A stretch of 64,000 nucleotides of DNA from Canna indica (taxonomy: Eukaryota > Streptophyta > Magnoliopsida > Zingiberales > Cannaceae). Under the pieces are notes generated by a model. It was not told the DNA's origin, did not search any database, and saw only the letters and a program-made list of their open reading frames with translations. Location: positions 71,239,501 through 71,303,500 of the forward strand of contig CP136890.1 of the NCBI GenBank assembly GCA_034359265.1, read 5' to 3'. The translations under genes and the position numbers were made by a program. Below, piece by piece: positions 44,214-55,444 of the stretch (positions within the stretch are counted from its first letter, which is position 1; every line of letters begins with the position of its first letter).

Positions 44214-44618
44214 TCAATTCATGCCCAAAATTACGTCAAGCTCCACCATCGGCAGGAGTGTCAAGTCGGCTATCAACACATGCCCACAAATGACAATCTC
44301 GCAGCCCTGAAAGACTATCTCTGCCATAACAGAAATGCCCGTAGGCGTAGACACCACAATAGGTAACTCAAGCACAGAAGGTACCCCTGACAACTTAGCA
44401 GCAAACAAAGCAGATACAAAAGAGTGCATAGCACCCGGATCAAACAACACATATGCAATGGCAGACCCAACAACAATATTACCTAACACCACTGCCCTGG
44501 ACGCCTCAGCTCCCTCTTGGTTCATAGCAAACACCCGTGCAGCGAACCTCTCTAAACCACCAGCTCGCTGGCCTCCTCCCTGAGTCTGACCCCTCTGAGC
44601 TACGGAACCCACTAACAT
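44214..44618 (-). pseudogene. Gypsy aspartic protease
   Basis: Open minus-strand frame with ARVFAMNQEGAEASRAVVLG, the active-site block AYVLFDPGAMHSFVS (usual ATHSF changed to AMHSF), the flap-side ELPIVVSTPTG and MVELDVILGMN, the standard retropepsin end, then a stop in place of Trp. Upstream the Gag knuckle (CFSYGQTGHFGKDYP, about 44668-44712) has two of three Cys changed to Tyr. Confidence 0.87.
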
Positions 44619-44699
44619 TGGTGTCTTTCCTCTGGTCTGATCAGATTGCTGACTGCCCTTGCTAGGATAATCCTTTCCGAAATGTCCAGTCTGCCCATA

Positions 44700-45731
44700 G
44701 CTAAAACATACTTCAGAACGTCCCCAGCAAGCCTCCCAGTGCCTCCTGTGACATTAGTTACACTATTGCGGCCCAAATCTCCGCTACGAACCTCCAGATG
44801 ATGCCTCTGGTCCTGAACCCATGTGGCCTCTGAAACTGTTATGACCTCCGCCCCGCGGTGGATCTATTGTCCTAAAAGTTCCCTCTGAGTGAGCTGGCCG
44901 ACCCCCCGAAGGATGGGGCCGAAACTTTTTCTTCTGGGGACCATCATGCCTGTATGTTGGTACCGACGCCTCCTTTCGGAGCACCTCATCTACAACCCGA
45001 GCAAAGGAAGTGTCCTCAGTGTAATGGATCAGTCCGGCGATATGCGGCCTCAACCCCTCAACAAACCTCTTGACCCTGGCAGTCTCTGTGGCTATCAAGG
45101 TGGGATGGTACTTCGGGAGCTGAGTGAACTCCATCTCATAATCTGTCACTGACATACTGCCCGTCTGACGCAGTAGCTCGAACTCTTTCTCCCACCTATC
45201 CCGGACGCTCATCGGCATGTACTTCTCCACCATAGTAGCTCTAAACTCCTCCTAGGTAGGGGGTGGTGCATCTGCTGCTCTTCGATCACTCCAGGTGTGA
45301 AGCAGGGGGTGGTGCATCTGCTGCTCATAGCAATCTCCCAGTAAACTGGTGACCTCCACCCGCTGATTTATCCCTGTATACTCCGGTGGCCTGAATGCAA
45401 CCAAATCTGCATATGAAGGTGCTTTGGCAGCTCTTACCACCTGTGCTACTGGCTGGATCACCTCTGGTGCTGCGGGTACTGCTGGTACTGGTTGTGGTTG
45501 CTGCCTCAGCTCCTGCTCCCTGCGGTGTCCCTCTGTCAGCTCAGCCACCCGGCCATGCAACTGTACAATCATGTGATCATGTCCCACCTCCTCTAGGACC
45601 TGCGGTAGTCTCCCACGACCCCGGCCCCGGCCCCGGCGCTCAGTAGAGTTACTGTCACTACCGCTCCTAGCGGCATCAAAGGCCTTCATCAATCTGGAAT
45701 CACCAGAAAAAAACAAATCATAATCAAGCAA
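44700..45731 (-). pseudogene. Gypsy Gag
   Basis: Frames 45731-45252 and 45233-44784 give the N-terminal basic region (RRGRGRGRGRLPQ), a PAVPAAPE linker, FRPPEYTG, then VRDRWEKEFELLRQTGSMSV, YEMEFTQLPKYHPTLI, KRFVEGLRPHIAGLI and a Gly/Arg/Ser-rich tail. A 46-bp tandem duplication (GGGGTGGTGCATCTGCTGC at about 45260 and 45306) has broken the frame between the two parts. No working start can be assigned. Confidence 0.82.
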
Positions 45732-45901
45732 TTGAATTCACCCTAACATTTTGCAAACTTAACCACGAGTCGCGCTGAGGTGCAGACTTAGCCTATTGAT
45801 CTCATAACATACCCCTATCGTATACTGACACACTAGCAATGCCCTATACGATGACAACTCTAGGTCGTAGTCAGACCGAACCACATGCTTTGATACCACA
45901 T

Positions 45902-48435
45902 TGTCACGCCCTAAATACAGGGTCATGTGATCGGCCAGGATATACATGCCTATACCCCGTAGCCCATGCACATGTCAACTCATAAAATAGCAAAATAAAT
46001 AACAACTTTTATTAATAAAAAGAACCAGAACAGATTCATTTTTAAACAACAAGGTTTTAAATAAATATCTCAAGTGTGGAAATAAATAAATCGAAGAGCA
46101 ACAATTCTTTTAACAAATAAAAATTGAATAAAACATGAATATCCTCACGGGACTATAACTCCAAATACCAAAACAAAAGTGCATAACAACCTACTACAAA
46201 CTCGACTACGACCCCTAACTAGGATTGCTATGAGATCATGTGATTCCTCTGTCCTCCAACTGCGCCAAGTGCTCCATCCCACCTCACCGGTTAGGCTCTG
46301 TAAAAACAAAACAACAACAACATGTGAGTTCGAAGAACTCAGTGAGCGATTCTACCAACCCTCACAAAAAAAATATCACAAAATAGAATGCATAAGGTAA
46401 AACTCCTGACTCAAGCAGGAAACAGTCATAAAGGAGTGACCTGCTAACAAGCAATCCTGCCACCACCTGACCGAAGGCAGCCAACACCCAAACGGTGAAG
46501 AACAACATGCCTAAGCCTATCATACCCTAAGGCAACAACACATACCAGGATAATCGGGAAGGGCCTCCGAACTTATCCTAGTATAAATAAACTCAGGAGC
46601 GATCAGGAAAAACCCTCCAAACTTGCTCCACGAGATGCGTAGGGACAATCAGGATTCACCCGTCTAAACTTTCCCCTTTAATATATCACAAGAGTAATCG
46701 GGTAGACCCTCCGAGCTTACTCTTAAAATATATCACAGGAATAATCGGGAAAGGCCCTCCGAACTTATTCCTTAAAACCACCTCGGGGATAATCGGGTAG
46801 GCCCTCCGAACTTGTTCTACAAGTTGGGAATTAGTCATCCAACCTCCCGAACTTAGCCCACAACTCGGCTCCTCTACGAGCCTCACTGTCATTCATAAAG
46901 ATATGGCATACCATGACCTAAGTCATGACTCTCCTATAGTGTCCTTGGGGTGATCCTATTGGAAAATGTCTCAACACTCCAAAACCCGACCCCAACTCCT
47001 AGACCCGAAATGTCAAGAACTCGTGTGGTTTTATTTCAAGCAAACTTTATGTGTTGGTTCGTAACAGATTATGTTGACCATTAACCCAATTTTAATTATG
47101 CAATTAAAATTTAAATCACCAAGATTAGGATTTTATTTTTAGCTTACCGTTGTGCCCAGTACTGATGTATCTAACCCGAATGAAGTCTCCAAAGTGTGTC
47201 CTATATTTTCAAACTATATCTTCTGGTCGAAATGATAGGTTACATGACTATATCAGAGTAATACACACCACAGCAAGCAATCTAAAAATAGCACATATTT
47301 ATCATCTCAACATAAAATTCCAGCAACATTCATTTTCAGCATATCATGAAATTAAATCCGAAAATTAACAAAAATTAAATCCTTAATTATCATTAGGACA
47401 TAATACTAATCTCAAGATTAATTTCACAGATTTCATGCCTATTAATCAAGATTAACAAGAATCTACAACATCTTAATCAGGAAACAAACATCAAGATTAA
47501 GAATCTCTTCCCAAGAATCCCCATGGCATAAATATCAAGATCTTGATCCTATAACATGATTTTACCCAAAAATCATAGATTTAAATCTAAGGCATGCAAT
47601 CCATAAATCAAGAACCTATTTAGGTAAAGAAATCAAAATTTGCACATCGAGGTAACAAAAACGCTCATTCGGGTATTTCATCGAACACCTTGAGAGCAAC
47701 CCCGATTTCCCCCTTGGTTGAGCACCCCTAGGTTTACCCTAGGGCTGCCGAGCCCCATAGGGGAGAGTTTAGGGCCTCCTCAAGCACAAACCACAAGAAA
47801 ACACGGCAAGAACTTGAGAAATCATCGAAATAATTCAAGAACGATAAGCCGCCAAGAACGGCTTCAAGAATTCGAAGAAATCTCGAAAGAGAGAGGGTAA
47901 AATCACTCACCTAATTAGGAAGGATGAATAAGGGAGAATTCCCGGATTATGGCCCTCGAATCTAGCTTCAAAAGATGGCGGCTCACCTCAAGTGAGGGGA
48001 CAAGAGGGGCAGCGGCTCACTCCAAGCCGCCAGCTTGGAGAGAGGGAGAGAGAGGAAGAGAGAGGGGCTGGCTTCGACTGGCTCCTCTCGGCTCAGTTCC
48101 AAAGGGAAGGAAGAGAGAAGGAGAGGGAAGAAGAAGAAGGCTTTGGGTGGCGGCTCCAAGGGAGAGAGAAGGGGGCCGGCTGGCGGCTTGGTTGGCAGCT
48201 GGCTCCTCTTCTCAAAATTTTGTGTGGCTCCAAATAGGGAGCCACAAGCCAAGGGGAGGGGGTGTTATATTCCCTCCTCAACTCTAACCCCTCTAAACCC
48301 TTTTAACCAACCCGCATCCGCCTCAAGTCGAATCGAATCCGCTAACTTAAATCAACTTAATTAATCATACTCTCCACATAATCAACCAATACATGCTCAT
48401 AATTAAACAATCATGCAACATAACATATAATTAAG
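45902..48435 (-). repeat. 5' LTR of Del/Tekay-like element, truncated
   Basis: Matches 36970-39493 up to AACATATAATTA at 48435, then breaks. About 190 bp of the outer end are gone. It carries the third hairpin array at 46547-46820 and a purine-rich segment at 48030-48200 shared with the copy at 455-2917. Confidence 0.88.
46547..46820. repeat. Tandem hairpin array in LTR, copy 3
   Basis: Units 1-5 pair as in copy 2 (unit 1 AGGATAATCGG...CCGAACTTATCCT is near perfect). The last two units are fused: the left arm GGGATAA of unit 6 is followed by the right arm TTGTTCT of unit 7, so the stem no longer matches. This looks like loss of one unit by recombination in the shared core. Confidence 0.82.
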
Positions 48436-48660
48436 GGTAAATTACACTGACCTCCCTTGAGGTTTAGTGAAATTACACTAACCTCCCATCTATAGGTAAT
48501 TTTATCTTGTAACCTCCCTGAGTTTTGTAAAAGACTACACAAACCTCTCCTATTACGAAATAAGATTACACAAACCTCCCTTGAGTTTTGTAAAATATTA
48601 CACAAACCTCCCCTAAAAAGATTACTCAGGGGAGATGATTGTAACCTGGACAAATAGAGG
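48436..48660. repeat. AGGGTAAATTACAC-type repeat with ~40-bp units
   Basis: Starts AGGGTAAATTACACTGACC and contains three or four diverged copies of CCTCCCTTGAGTTTTGTAAAA with TTACACAAA spacers. The start resembles the terminus of the foldback MITE at 9467, but no matching right terminus is found before the CACTA remnant, so it is a fragment. Confidence 0.6.
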
Positions 48661-48684
48661 AGATGATTAAATGTCGTGTTATAG

Positions 48685-49320
48685 CAGATATTTTTTTAAT
48701 GTGTATAAATTTTACACGGTTGAATATACGTTTACGAAGAAAACTATGAATGTCGGGGTCTGCGTGAAAGGGACAACGTATATTGAATATGATATGAATT
48801 TTTATGGACTGTTGGAAGAAGTGATAGAATTGCACTACTTTGGCTTGAAATTAGTTATCCAATTTAAATGTCATTGGTTCGATACAACAGATAGGGGCAA
48901 GGAAGTTCATCCAAAATACAAACTTCTCGAGGTTAATTACAAGTCGAAATTGGCAGCAAATGAGCGTTTTATATTGGCATCACAAGCCGAACAAGTATAT
49001 TATGCAAAGTATCCGACTCGAAATAAAAATAGAGCATATTGGCGTGTAGTTGTAAGACTAGAGCTAGTGGAAGAATTGATCTGACAGCGGAAGAAAATGA
49101 GTCGATACCTAATGTGATAGATAATTTTTATCAAGAAGATGATCCTCCCGCAGTAAATCGTATAAGTCGAATACTCGAGGATGCGGACACAGAGTTATTT
49201 AAGTTGAATATGTTGATGATGATGATCATGAAGTTGAGGAAGGTGGAGATGAAGAATAATTCAAAGACTATTACTCAAATGATGAGGAATAATTATAAGT
49301 ATATCTTCTATTAAATATAT
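48685..49320 (+). pseudogene. CACTA DUF4216-domain protein remnant
   Basis: Frame 48671-49084 reads TFTKKTMNVGVCVKGTTYIE, MNFYGLLEEVIELHYFGLK, VIQFKCHWFDTTDRG, VNYKSKLAANERFILASQA and EQVYYAKYPTRNKNRAYW, the DUF4216 domain that sits C-terminal to the transposase in plant CACTA proteins. The frame then shifts, and 49039-49314 carries the acidic tail (ENESIPNVIDNFYQEDDPP, VNRISRILEDADTELFKLN). The N-terminal transposase is absent. Confidence 0.82.
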
Positions 49321-49749
49321 CCCTACTATATATATAATCTAATTATATGCTTATTCAACAGCTATGGTGGGTCGAGGTTATCACCGAACGTCAGCCAGAG
49401 TTCCAGAGTCTTCGATCAGGCAGACTCCAAATTTTGCCGCACTTGCTCCTGCCGCTGATCCTCCTGCCATCGAGGGAAAAATAGAATTCAGCCTCCACCA
49501 ACCGTAGAGTCACGTAGACTTTTTTAGTGTGATCGGTGAGCGGTAATGTATTACGAATTATTAATTATATATAATTAATTGTATCATAATATAATATTTG
49601 TACTTTATTTTTGTTGTGTAGGTTCAAGCAAGAGGATGTCCCGAGGACTATATCGGGGACGATCTGACGGTACAAGCATGGGGCATGGCCCACGTGGTCT
49701 CATGTGCCCAGTGAGCACGTGGACATGCTCTAGCACGAGTTTACTAATC

Positions 49750-51482
49750 AATAGTGTGTTTACTAATCAATTAGCCTAAATTCGATTTTAATCGTTTCTT
49801 TGGTTACTTTAGACAAATTATAATTCGACGACTAAATGCGGAAGCGATAAATGATAAAGCAATTAAAACAAACAAGATATCAATGCAAACACAAGAATTT
49901 ATAGTGGTTCGGCCCCAATGCCTACTCCACTACCTAAGCACCCCGCTTAGGATTTCCAAACTTAGTTTACTAGATTAAATAGTTTCCCTTACGCAGAGGA
50001 CTTTGACTCGAAGAGTCTCACTCTCAACCTAAGGTACTTCGACACCCAGAAGTCTCTGCCTTTTTATCGAGAGCACTCTTTCACCTCAATCCTAAGGGAC
50101 AACTAAACTAATCCTAGCAAACTAAGTTTACACTGGTGGATTTAAACCTCAAACACCAAGGCTACCACCCAATTTCAAGACATACAGTTTAGGTCTTATA
50201 CAAGCTCAAACCCAATGAAAACAAGTTCAAATAATAATTAAAATTACAATAAAAAGAGCTTAAAGAGTAAACCAAGATTAAATGTTATTTTCCAAGCCTT
50301 CAACTTGCCAATAAATGAGCTTGAGTCGTAGCAGAGTTGAGGAGCAGTTGGCGCTTGAAGAAGAACGTTGACGGAAGAGCAGAGCGCGCTGCAATCGATA
50401 TCTTTGAAGGCTTAAATCACTTCTTAAAATGCTCAATAATATCTCTAAGAAGCTTTAAAGAAGTTAGGTGAGAGGTATTTATAATCCCTTAGCTGAACGA
50501 GCGGTTCAACGGGTAGAAAACTAGCTGTTACCGTCGTTCGGTCGCATGCCGATCGATCGTCGGTCGACCGATGGATCGATCACCCGAGCGCTATGCTTTA
50601 ATCGCACTGTTCGATCGACCGACGGGTCGACTGAATGAGTCGCGGGCTCATCAATCCCTAGAGTCGTGATTCCACGATCCTCAATCCGGTCGATCAATCG
50701 GTCCACCGAAGCACCTACTGCCGCTTTCTGGCAAACTCCGGTCGACCGACCGGTCGACCGAATTGCCTACTGCCAGTTTTTGGCAGCATTCGGTCGACCG
50801 AACTTGGACTGGACTGGGCAGTTTGGTTTTGTTTGTTCGTTTTCTGGTTTCGTCTTCACTAAGTCTTCTTATATAACATTTATTAACTCTAAAACATAAA
50901 TGTTATATAAGGATTACCCCCCATTTGGATTGAATAAAAATATCTAAAAAATCAAAATCCTTAAGAATCAAAATATAGTTTTTGGGGTCTACTACAAATT
51001 TTCAGAAAACAGAACTTTTCTAATTTTTCGGGTCAAATAAGGGTAGGCTAAAGGCTTCCAAAAATTCCTAAAAAATACATCGTTATCTAATTTTAATCCA
51101 AGGAACAATTATCGTCATTTTTTATGTCAAGAAACTATCTAGATCATATAGCCTTCCAAGGAGCTCCCTAGGCTTAGTGATTTTCAGGGCTGTTTTGGGT
51201 TTTCATGTTTTAGGATTCGGGTTAGGTTTTTGGGTTCTTATGCATCATAAAGAGGATTTACAATATAAACTAGACACTCTAAACCTAAACTCCTCTTCTC
51301 GAAGATTTCCGAGCGACGACGAGCGTCCTTGCTGATTTCTCCGATTTCTTTGATTTTTTCGATCGGGGACGTCGTGCGCTAACCGATATGGAACTTGAAA
51401 TATATATCATTGAAACATTAGTTCTATATTTGTTATCATCAGAACCGAGATTAAGACCGAGGTTGAAAACCTTAAGCCAACA
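49750..51482 (-). repeat. 3' LTR of minus-strand gag-only copia
   Basis: Co-linear with 55480-57224. The palindrome array is at 50545-50805. A TATA box (TATTTATA on plus, 50476-50483) lies next to the array on its downstream side in element orientation. Confidence 0.86.
50545..50805. repeat. GGTCGACC palindrome array in U3 (3' LTR)
   Basis: Blocks CGATCGATCGTCGGTCGACC, CGATCGACCGACGGGTCGAC, CCGGTCGATCAATCGGTC, GGTCGACCGACCGGTCGACC and CGGTCGACCG. The same order recurs at 56280-56545. Confidence 0.85.
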
Positions 51483-51500
51483 ATTTCCCCCTTTTTATGA

Positions 51501-54060
51501 TGACAAACATCCTTAAGAATATATATATATATTAAAGCACAAAGGATATCAACTAAGGGATTTCTTCCCCTATCATCATGCATATCTATATAATAGAACT
51601 CCCCCAATCTATATGCATGATTTTCCCATATTTTCTTCCCCTTTACCTATATTTTTCTCCCTCTTTTGACATCAATGAAAAAGGGCTAGAAAAGTCAACT
51701 ATGGTCAAGGTTGGGACTTCAAAACTAGTTTTCATGAAAACGAAGTCAACCAAATCAAGGGACGAAAACAACATATCGAATGAGAGACTAATTAATACAA
51801 GTTATCATGAAGAGATGGTTAAAAACCAAAACTAGGAATCATGTACTAACTCAAGTATCGATATTTTCATGTATCGGTCAAAGAGTCAAAAATTATTTTA
51901 AAATAATTTTTCTCTCTAAAATATTAGAACGATACCAAAAGTGAATTCAAAATATCATACTTGAAGTCTCATTCAAAGATTGGACCAAAAATCAAAGTAT
52001 CGGAAAAATGAACATTTGGAAAGAACAATACTTTAAAGTTTTGAAATCCAATTTCAAAAATCCAAATCAAATCACATTCATACTCAAGATTTTTGAATTT
52101 TTTATGCCATAAACTAGATTTTTTAAGGAAGATGGAGATTCAAGAATCAAGAAAATTTTATTTTTTTGCATTTTTCTAACATTCATTGAGTTCTAGTGAC
52201 ATTTTCATAAATAACTGGAATTTTTTAAAAGTTTTCAGTTCTCATTCAAACTTTCTAGATATCAAGATTTAGTCATTTAAAGCATGTTTATCAAGTTTGA
52301 AATGAAAATGATGTCATTTGGTCAAAATTTTACCTTAGCATGATTTCATTCAAAAGTAAGCATGTGTTAACATGAATTTGCTAAATATCAAATTCTAATA
52401 TTTACTCATGGTTTTTCAAATTTAAACATATGAACACCTAACATGAGTAAATCTAAACATGTTTATGAAGTTTGGACCTAAAATGAAGTTTCTAAGTCAA
52501 TTTGTTGACTTAGGTCAACTCTACTCAACTTTAGGTCTCCTAAAATGAATTTGTTATCAATTGATCAATTTTCTCATGATTTTTTAATTTTAATCACAAG
52601 GAAGCAAATCATGAGTGAACTCAAACATGTTTATTAAGTTTCAATCTTAAAATGAAGTCTCTAAGATGAGATTCTACCTAGGGCACATTTCATTCAAACA
52701 AGATTTCATGAAGTTGTCTAAGTATCAAAATTTTATCTACTCATGAGATTTCAATCAATTTTCATGCAAGATCATTCATGAGCATAGAGAAATCATTTCA
52801 TCAAAAAAATAGAGGTGTTATGCAAAAATTTTACCAAAATGAAACTCATACCTCATTTCTTGAGAAAATTCAAAATTTTTACTTTCTTTTCATTTTCCTT
52901 TAGCCTTCCAAATTTTACCACTCTCTCAACTTGCAAGTAGGCTTCATTAGTATCACAATGAAATAATATACCAACTAGCAAGCTAACTTACTAAATAGCA
53001 AATGGTCAATGCAAAGTTTTATTTAAAAATCTCAACCTATGCTAGATAGTAAAGATCCATTTTCAAGAAAAGTTAACATGATATCAAAATGAATCAAAGA
53101 GATCTTAAAATATGAAATATTTAAAAAATAAGATCTCTAAACATGTTTAACTAGTTTGGACTTAAAAATGTCTCTAATATTGAATATCAAACTAGAGCAA
53201 GTTTCATTTAATGAAATTTGTCTAAGTACTAAAATTCTACCTACTCATGAGAATTCAAGGATTTAACATGCAATTCTAATCATGAGTATTGAGATATAAT
53301 TTAAGCTTAAACATTGATGTATAACACTAAGATTTTGAATTTATCGAAGTTATATCTTATTCATGATAATTTGCCAAACATACCATTTTCTTCCTAGTTA
53401 TTTGCCTTCCTAAAATGCTCATAACTTGCAAGTAAGCTACACTAATGTTTTTAGAGAAAATATAGCTACTTAGCAAGCTAACCAAACCAAAAAGCAAAGA
53501 GAAGCATCAAGTATCATTATCAAAGTTCACTATGCTAAATAGTTTGAAATCCATTTTAAATAGAGTCAAGTGATACCAAAACGAATTTTAGGAGACCACA
53601 AGAGAAATATAAATGAAAACATGATCTCCAACCTTTCCTATTGGTTGAAAACCGAAAGGCCACAATGAGCCTACGATTTGAAACCACAAGGTCACTTAGG
53701 CCCATTACAGGCCACATAGATATCCGAAGAGATCAGGAAATTAAAATCAAAAATCATTTTATAAAATAAATCGAGAGCGCGAAGATCAACTAGAATTGAG
53801 CATAGTATCATAGTCTTCAACTAAGGTAAAATAATGCAAGTTAGAAGATGATACCAGAATAGTTTTGATGCCAACTTTACCTAAGGCATCAAGATCACTT
53901 GAAGTTTCAATCTCTTGGAGATTTTTTCATTTGAATCCAAGGTCAACTTCAATGATCCATTTCTTATTCATACTTGTGTGGTAGCTCCCCCTACAATAGA
54001 AGATGATATTTTTGGTACCCAAATGACTTTGGGTCCTTAGGGGTTAAAGGGCTTAGCTAC
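51501..54060. other. Non-coding AT-rich internal region of gag-only copia
   Basis: 2.6 kb between purine tract and Gag in place of pol. It contains two diverged copies of a long segment (for example TACTCATGAGA and CTAACTTACTAAATAGCAAA-type strings near 52740-53000 and again near 53240-53500), indicating an old internal duplication. No open frame or pol motif was found on either strand. Confidence 0.7.
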
Positions 54061-55377
54061 TCAAAGTGTTTTAACTCCGCTTGGGTTCATCTTAAATGCG
54101 CAATCATATATAGCATGCCCAAAAGTACCACAATAAAAGCAATGTCCATTAAACTTCTTTTCCTTTTTGCTATGTACATGAGATTTATCATTAGAATGCT
54201 TGACATGTGAACTATGATGAGCATGACCATTCTTAAAGAAAATATTTTTCTTTTGAGGTTTCCTAAATGAGATATTTTGACTCTTAGAATTACAAGAGAA
54301 AGTATTAACTTTCATACTCAAGGCCAACATCTCATTTTTCACATCATTCATGGATTTATGCAATGCATGCACTTGAGATTTTAACATGTTATTTTCAACT
54401 TTCAATTTTTCATTCTCAAGTTTGAAATCATTTTTCAAATCATTACTCCTAAGTTTCATTTTTGATTTCAAACCTTCATTTTCATTTTTCAAGTCTTTTA
54501 CCTCACTTTTTAAATTCTCAATTTCAAGCTTAAAATCATCATGGCTAGAAACAATTGTACTTGTATTCAATTTTTTGTTCTCTAGTTCATGCACATGAGA
54601 ACTAAACCTTAAATTTTCTTTCTTTAGTTTTCTATTTTCCTTGTTCTTTTTTACAAGCATGACATACATTCTTTTGCATTCTTCTAGTAGTTCTTCATAA
54701 GACATGTCAAGGGATTTAGAGCTACTAGAATCACTATTTTGATCATGACTAGAAGACGGTATATATACCTCATTCTGAAGACCCATGAGGCAAAAGTTTG
54801 ATGTAGCTTCATCGTCATGTCTGGCTTCACTTGATTGAGATGTGGATGAAGAATCACACTTCTTTTTGGAATTCTTCTTCAAGAGAGGACAATTCATCTT
54901 CTTGTGTCCCATCTCTTGGCAAATGAAGCACCTAAGTTTCCGTTTCCGATTCTTGCTTGTGCTTCTTTGGCTAGAAATGCTTTCGGCATCAAAACCAAGA
55001 TTAGTACCAGGGGGATGACCATTATCATCACCACCTTCATTAGAAGTGTCAATCTCTTCGGTCTTGGCATAATCATATAGCATATTTAAAGTTGCCCAAA
55101 TATCAAATGCCAATGTACAATGCATGACTTTATTAAGGATGCTATTAGGTAAGGTACCAAAAATGGAATACATAGCATCTCCATTAGATTGAAACATTTT
55201 CTTGTCATGTTCGCTCCAATCATGCATGTCAACCTTAGGTTCAATGTATTCTAATTTAATCGTGTTATACACATGAAAACCTCTAGTCTTTAGGTAGATG
55301 TACATTCTAGACTTCCAAAGATCAAAGTTCGATTCATCGAACCTAGGAGGTGAAGACACTACCGACGCTAGTGCCAT
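54061..55377 (-). CDS. Copia Gag, open frame, in gag-only element
   Basis: An uninterrupted 438-codon minus-strand frame begins at 55377, about 60 bases inside the priming site. It has the Gag start (PPRFDESNFDLWKSRMYIYL), a shortened UBN2 region (MHCTLAFDIWATLNMLYD runs straight into an acidic linker, so about 100 residues of the usual domain are missing), knuckle 1 CFICQEMGHKKMNC, a Ser-rich linker, a long heptad-rich coiled coil (about residues 215-345), a basic segment and knuckle 2 CFYCGTFGHAIYDC near the end. The frame closes normally. It is the only sizeable retrotransposon frame in the window with no stops. Whether it is translated is unknown. Confidence 0.8.
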   Translation of the reverse strand: MALASVVSSPPRFDESNFDLWKSRMYIYLKTRGFHVYNTIKLEYIEPKVDMHDWSEHDKKMFQSNGDAMYSIFGTLPNSILNKVMHCTLAFDIWATLNMLYDYAKTEEIDTSNEGGDDNGHPPGTNLGFDAESISSQRSTSKNRKRKLRCFICQEMGHKKMNCPLLKKNSKKKCDSSSTSQSSEARHDDEATSNFCLMGLQNEVYIPSSSHDQNSDSSSSKSLDMSYEELLEECKRMYVMLVKKNKENRKLKKENLRFSSHVHELENKKLNTSTIVSSHDDFKLEIENLKSEVKDLKNENEGLKSKMKLRSNDLKNDFKLENEKLKVENNMLKSQVHALHKSMNDVKNEMLALSMKVNTFSCNSKSQNISFRKPQKKNIFFKNGHAHHSSHVKHSNDKSHVHSKKEKKFNGHCFYCGTFGHAIYDCAFKMNPSGVKTL

Positions 55378-55444
55378 TTTCGGATTGAGACTAGATGTAG
55401 ACGAGATGGTAAAATCTCATACTACAACCCGCTCTGATACCAAT

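Larger units (their letters stand above)
36970..48435 (-). mobile_element. Del/Tekay-like Ty3/gypsy element, decayed and invaded
   Basis: Minus-strand element with LTRs at 36970-39493 (3' LTR) and 45902-48435 (5' LTR, cut at its outer side by other repeats). Each LTR has the TGTCACRCCC end on the plus strand. The priming site TGGTATCAAAGCATG lies directly inside the right LTR (minus strand) and the purine tract AAGGAGGGAGGAT lies inside the left one. Order on the minus strand: Gag (45731-44700), protease (44618-44214), reverse transcriptase (about 44000-43318), a copia insert, integrase and chromodomain-like tail (about 40371-39530). RNase H and the start of integrase are missing. Long LTRs, the FDPGAxHSF protease and the C-terminal KVRW...W tail fit the Del/Tekay chromoviruses. 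Confidence 0.88.

Noticed and set aside
48436..48660. 5' end of the CACTA element at 48661-59046
   Set aside because: It begins AGGGTAAATTACAC, not CACTA, and resembles MITE ends; the CACTA left end is simply missing.
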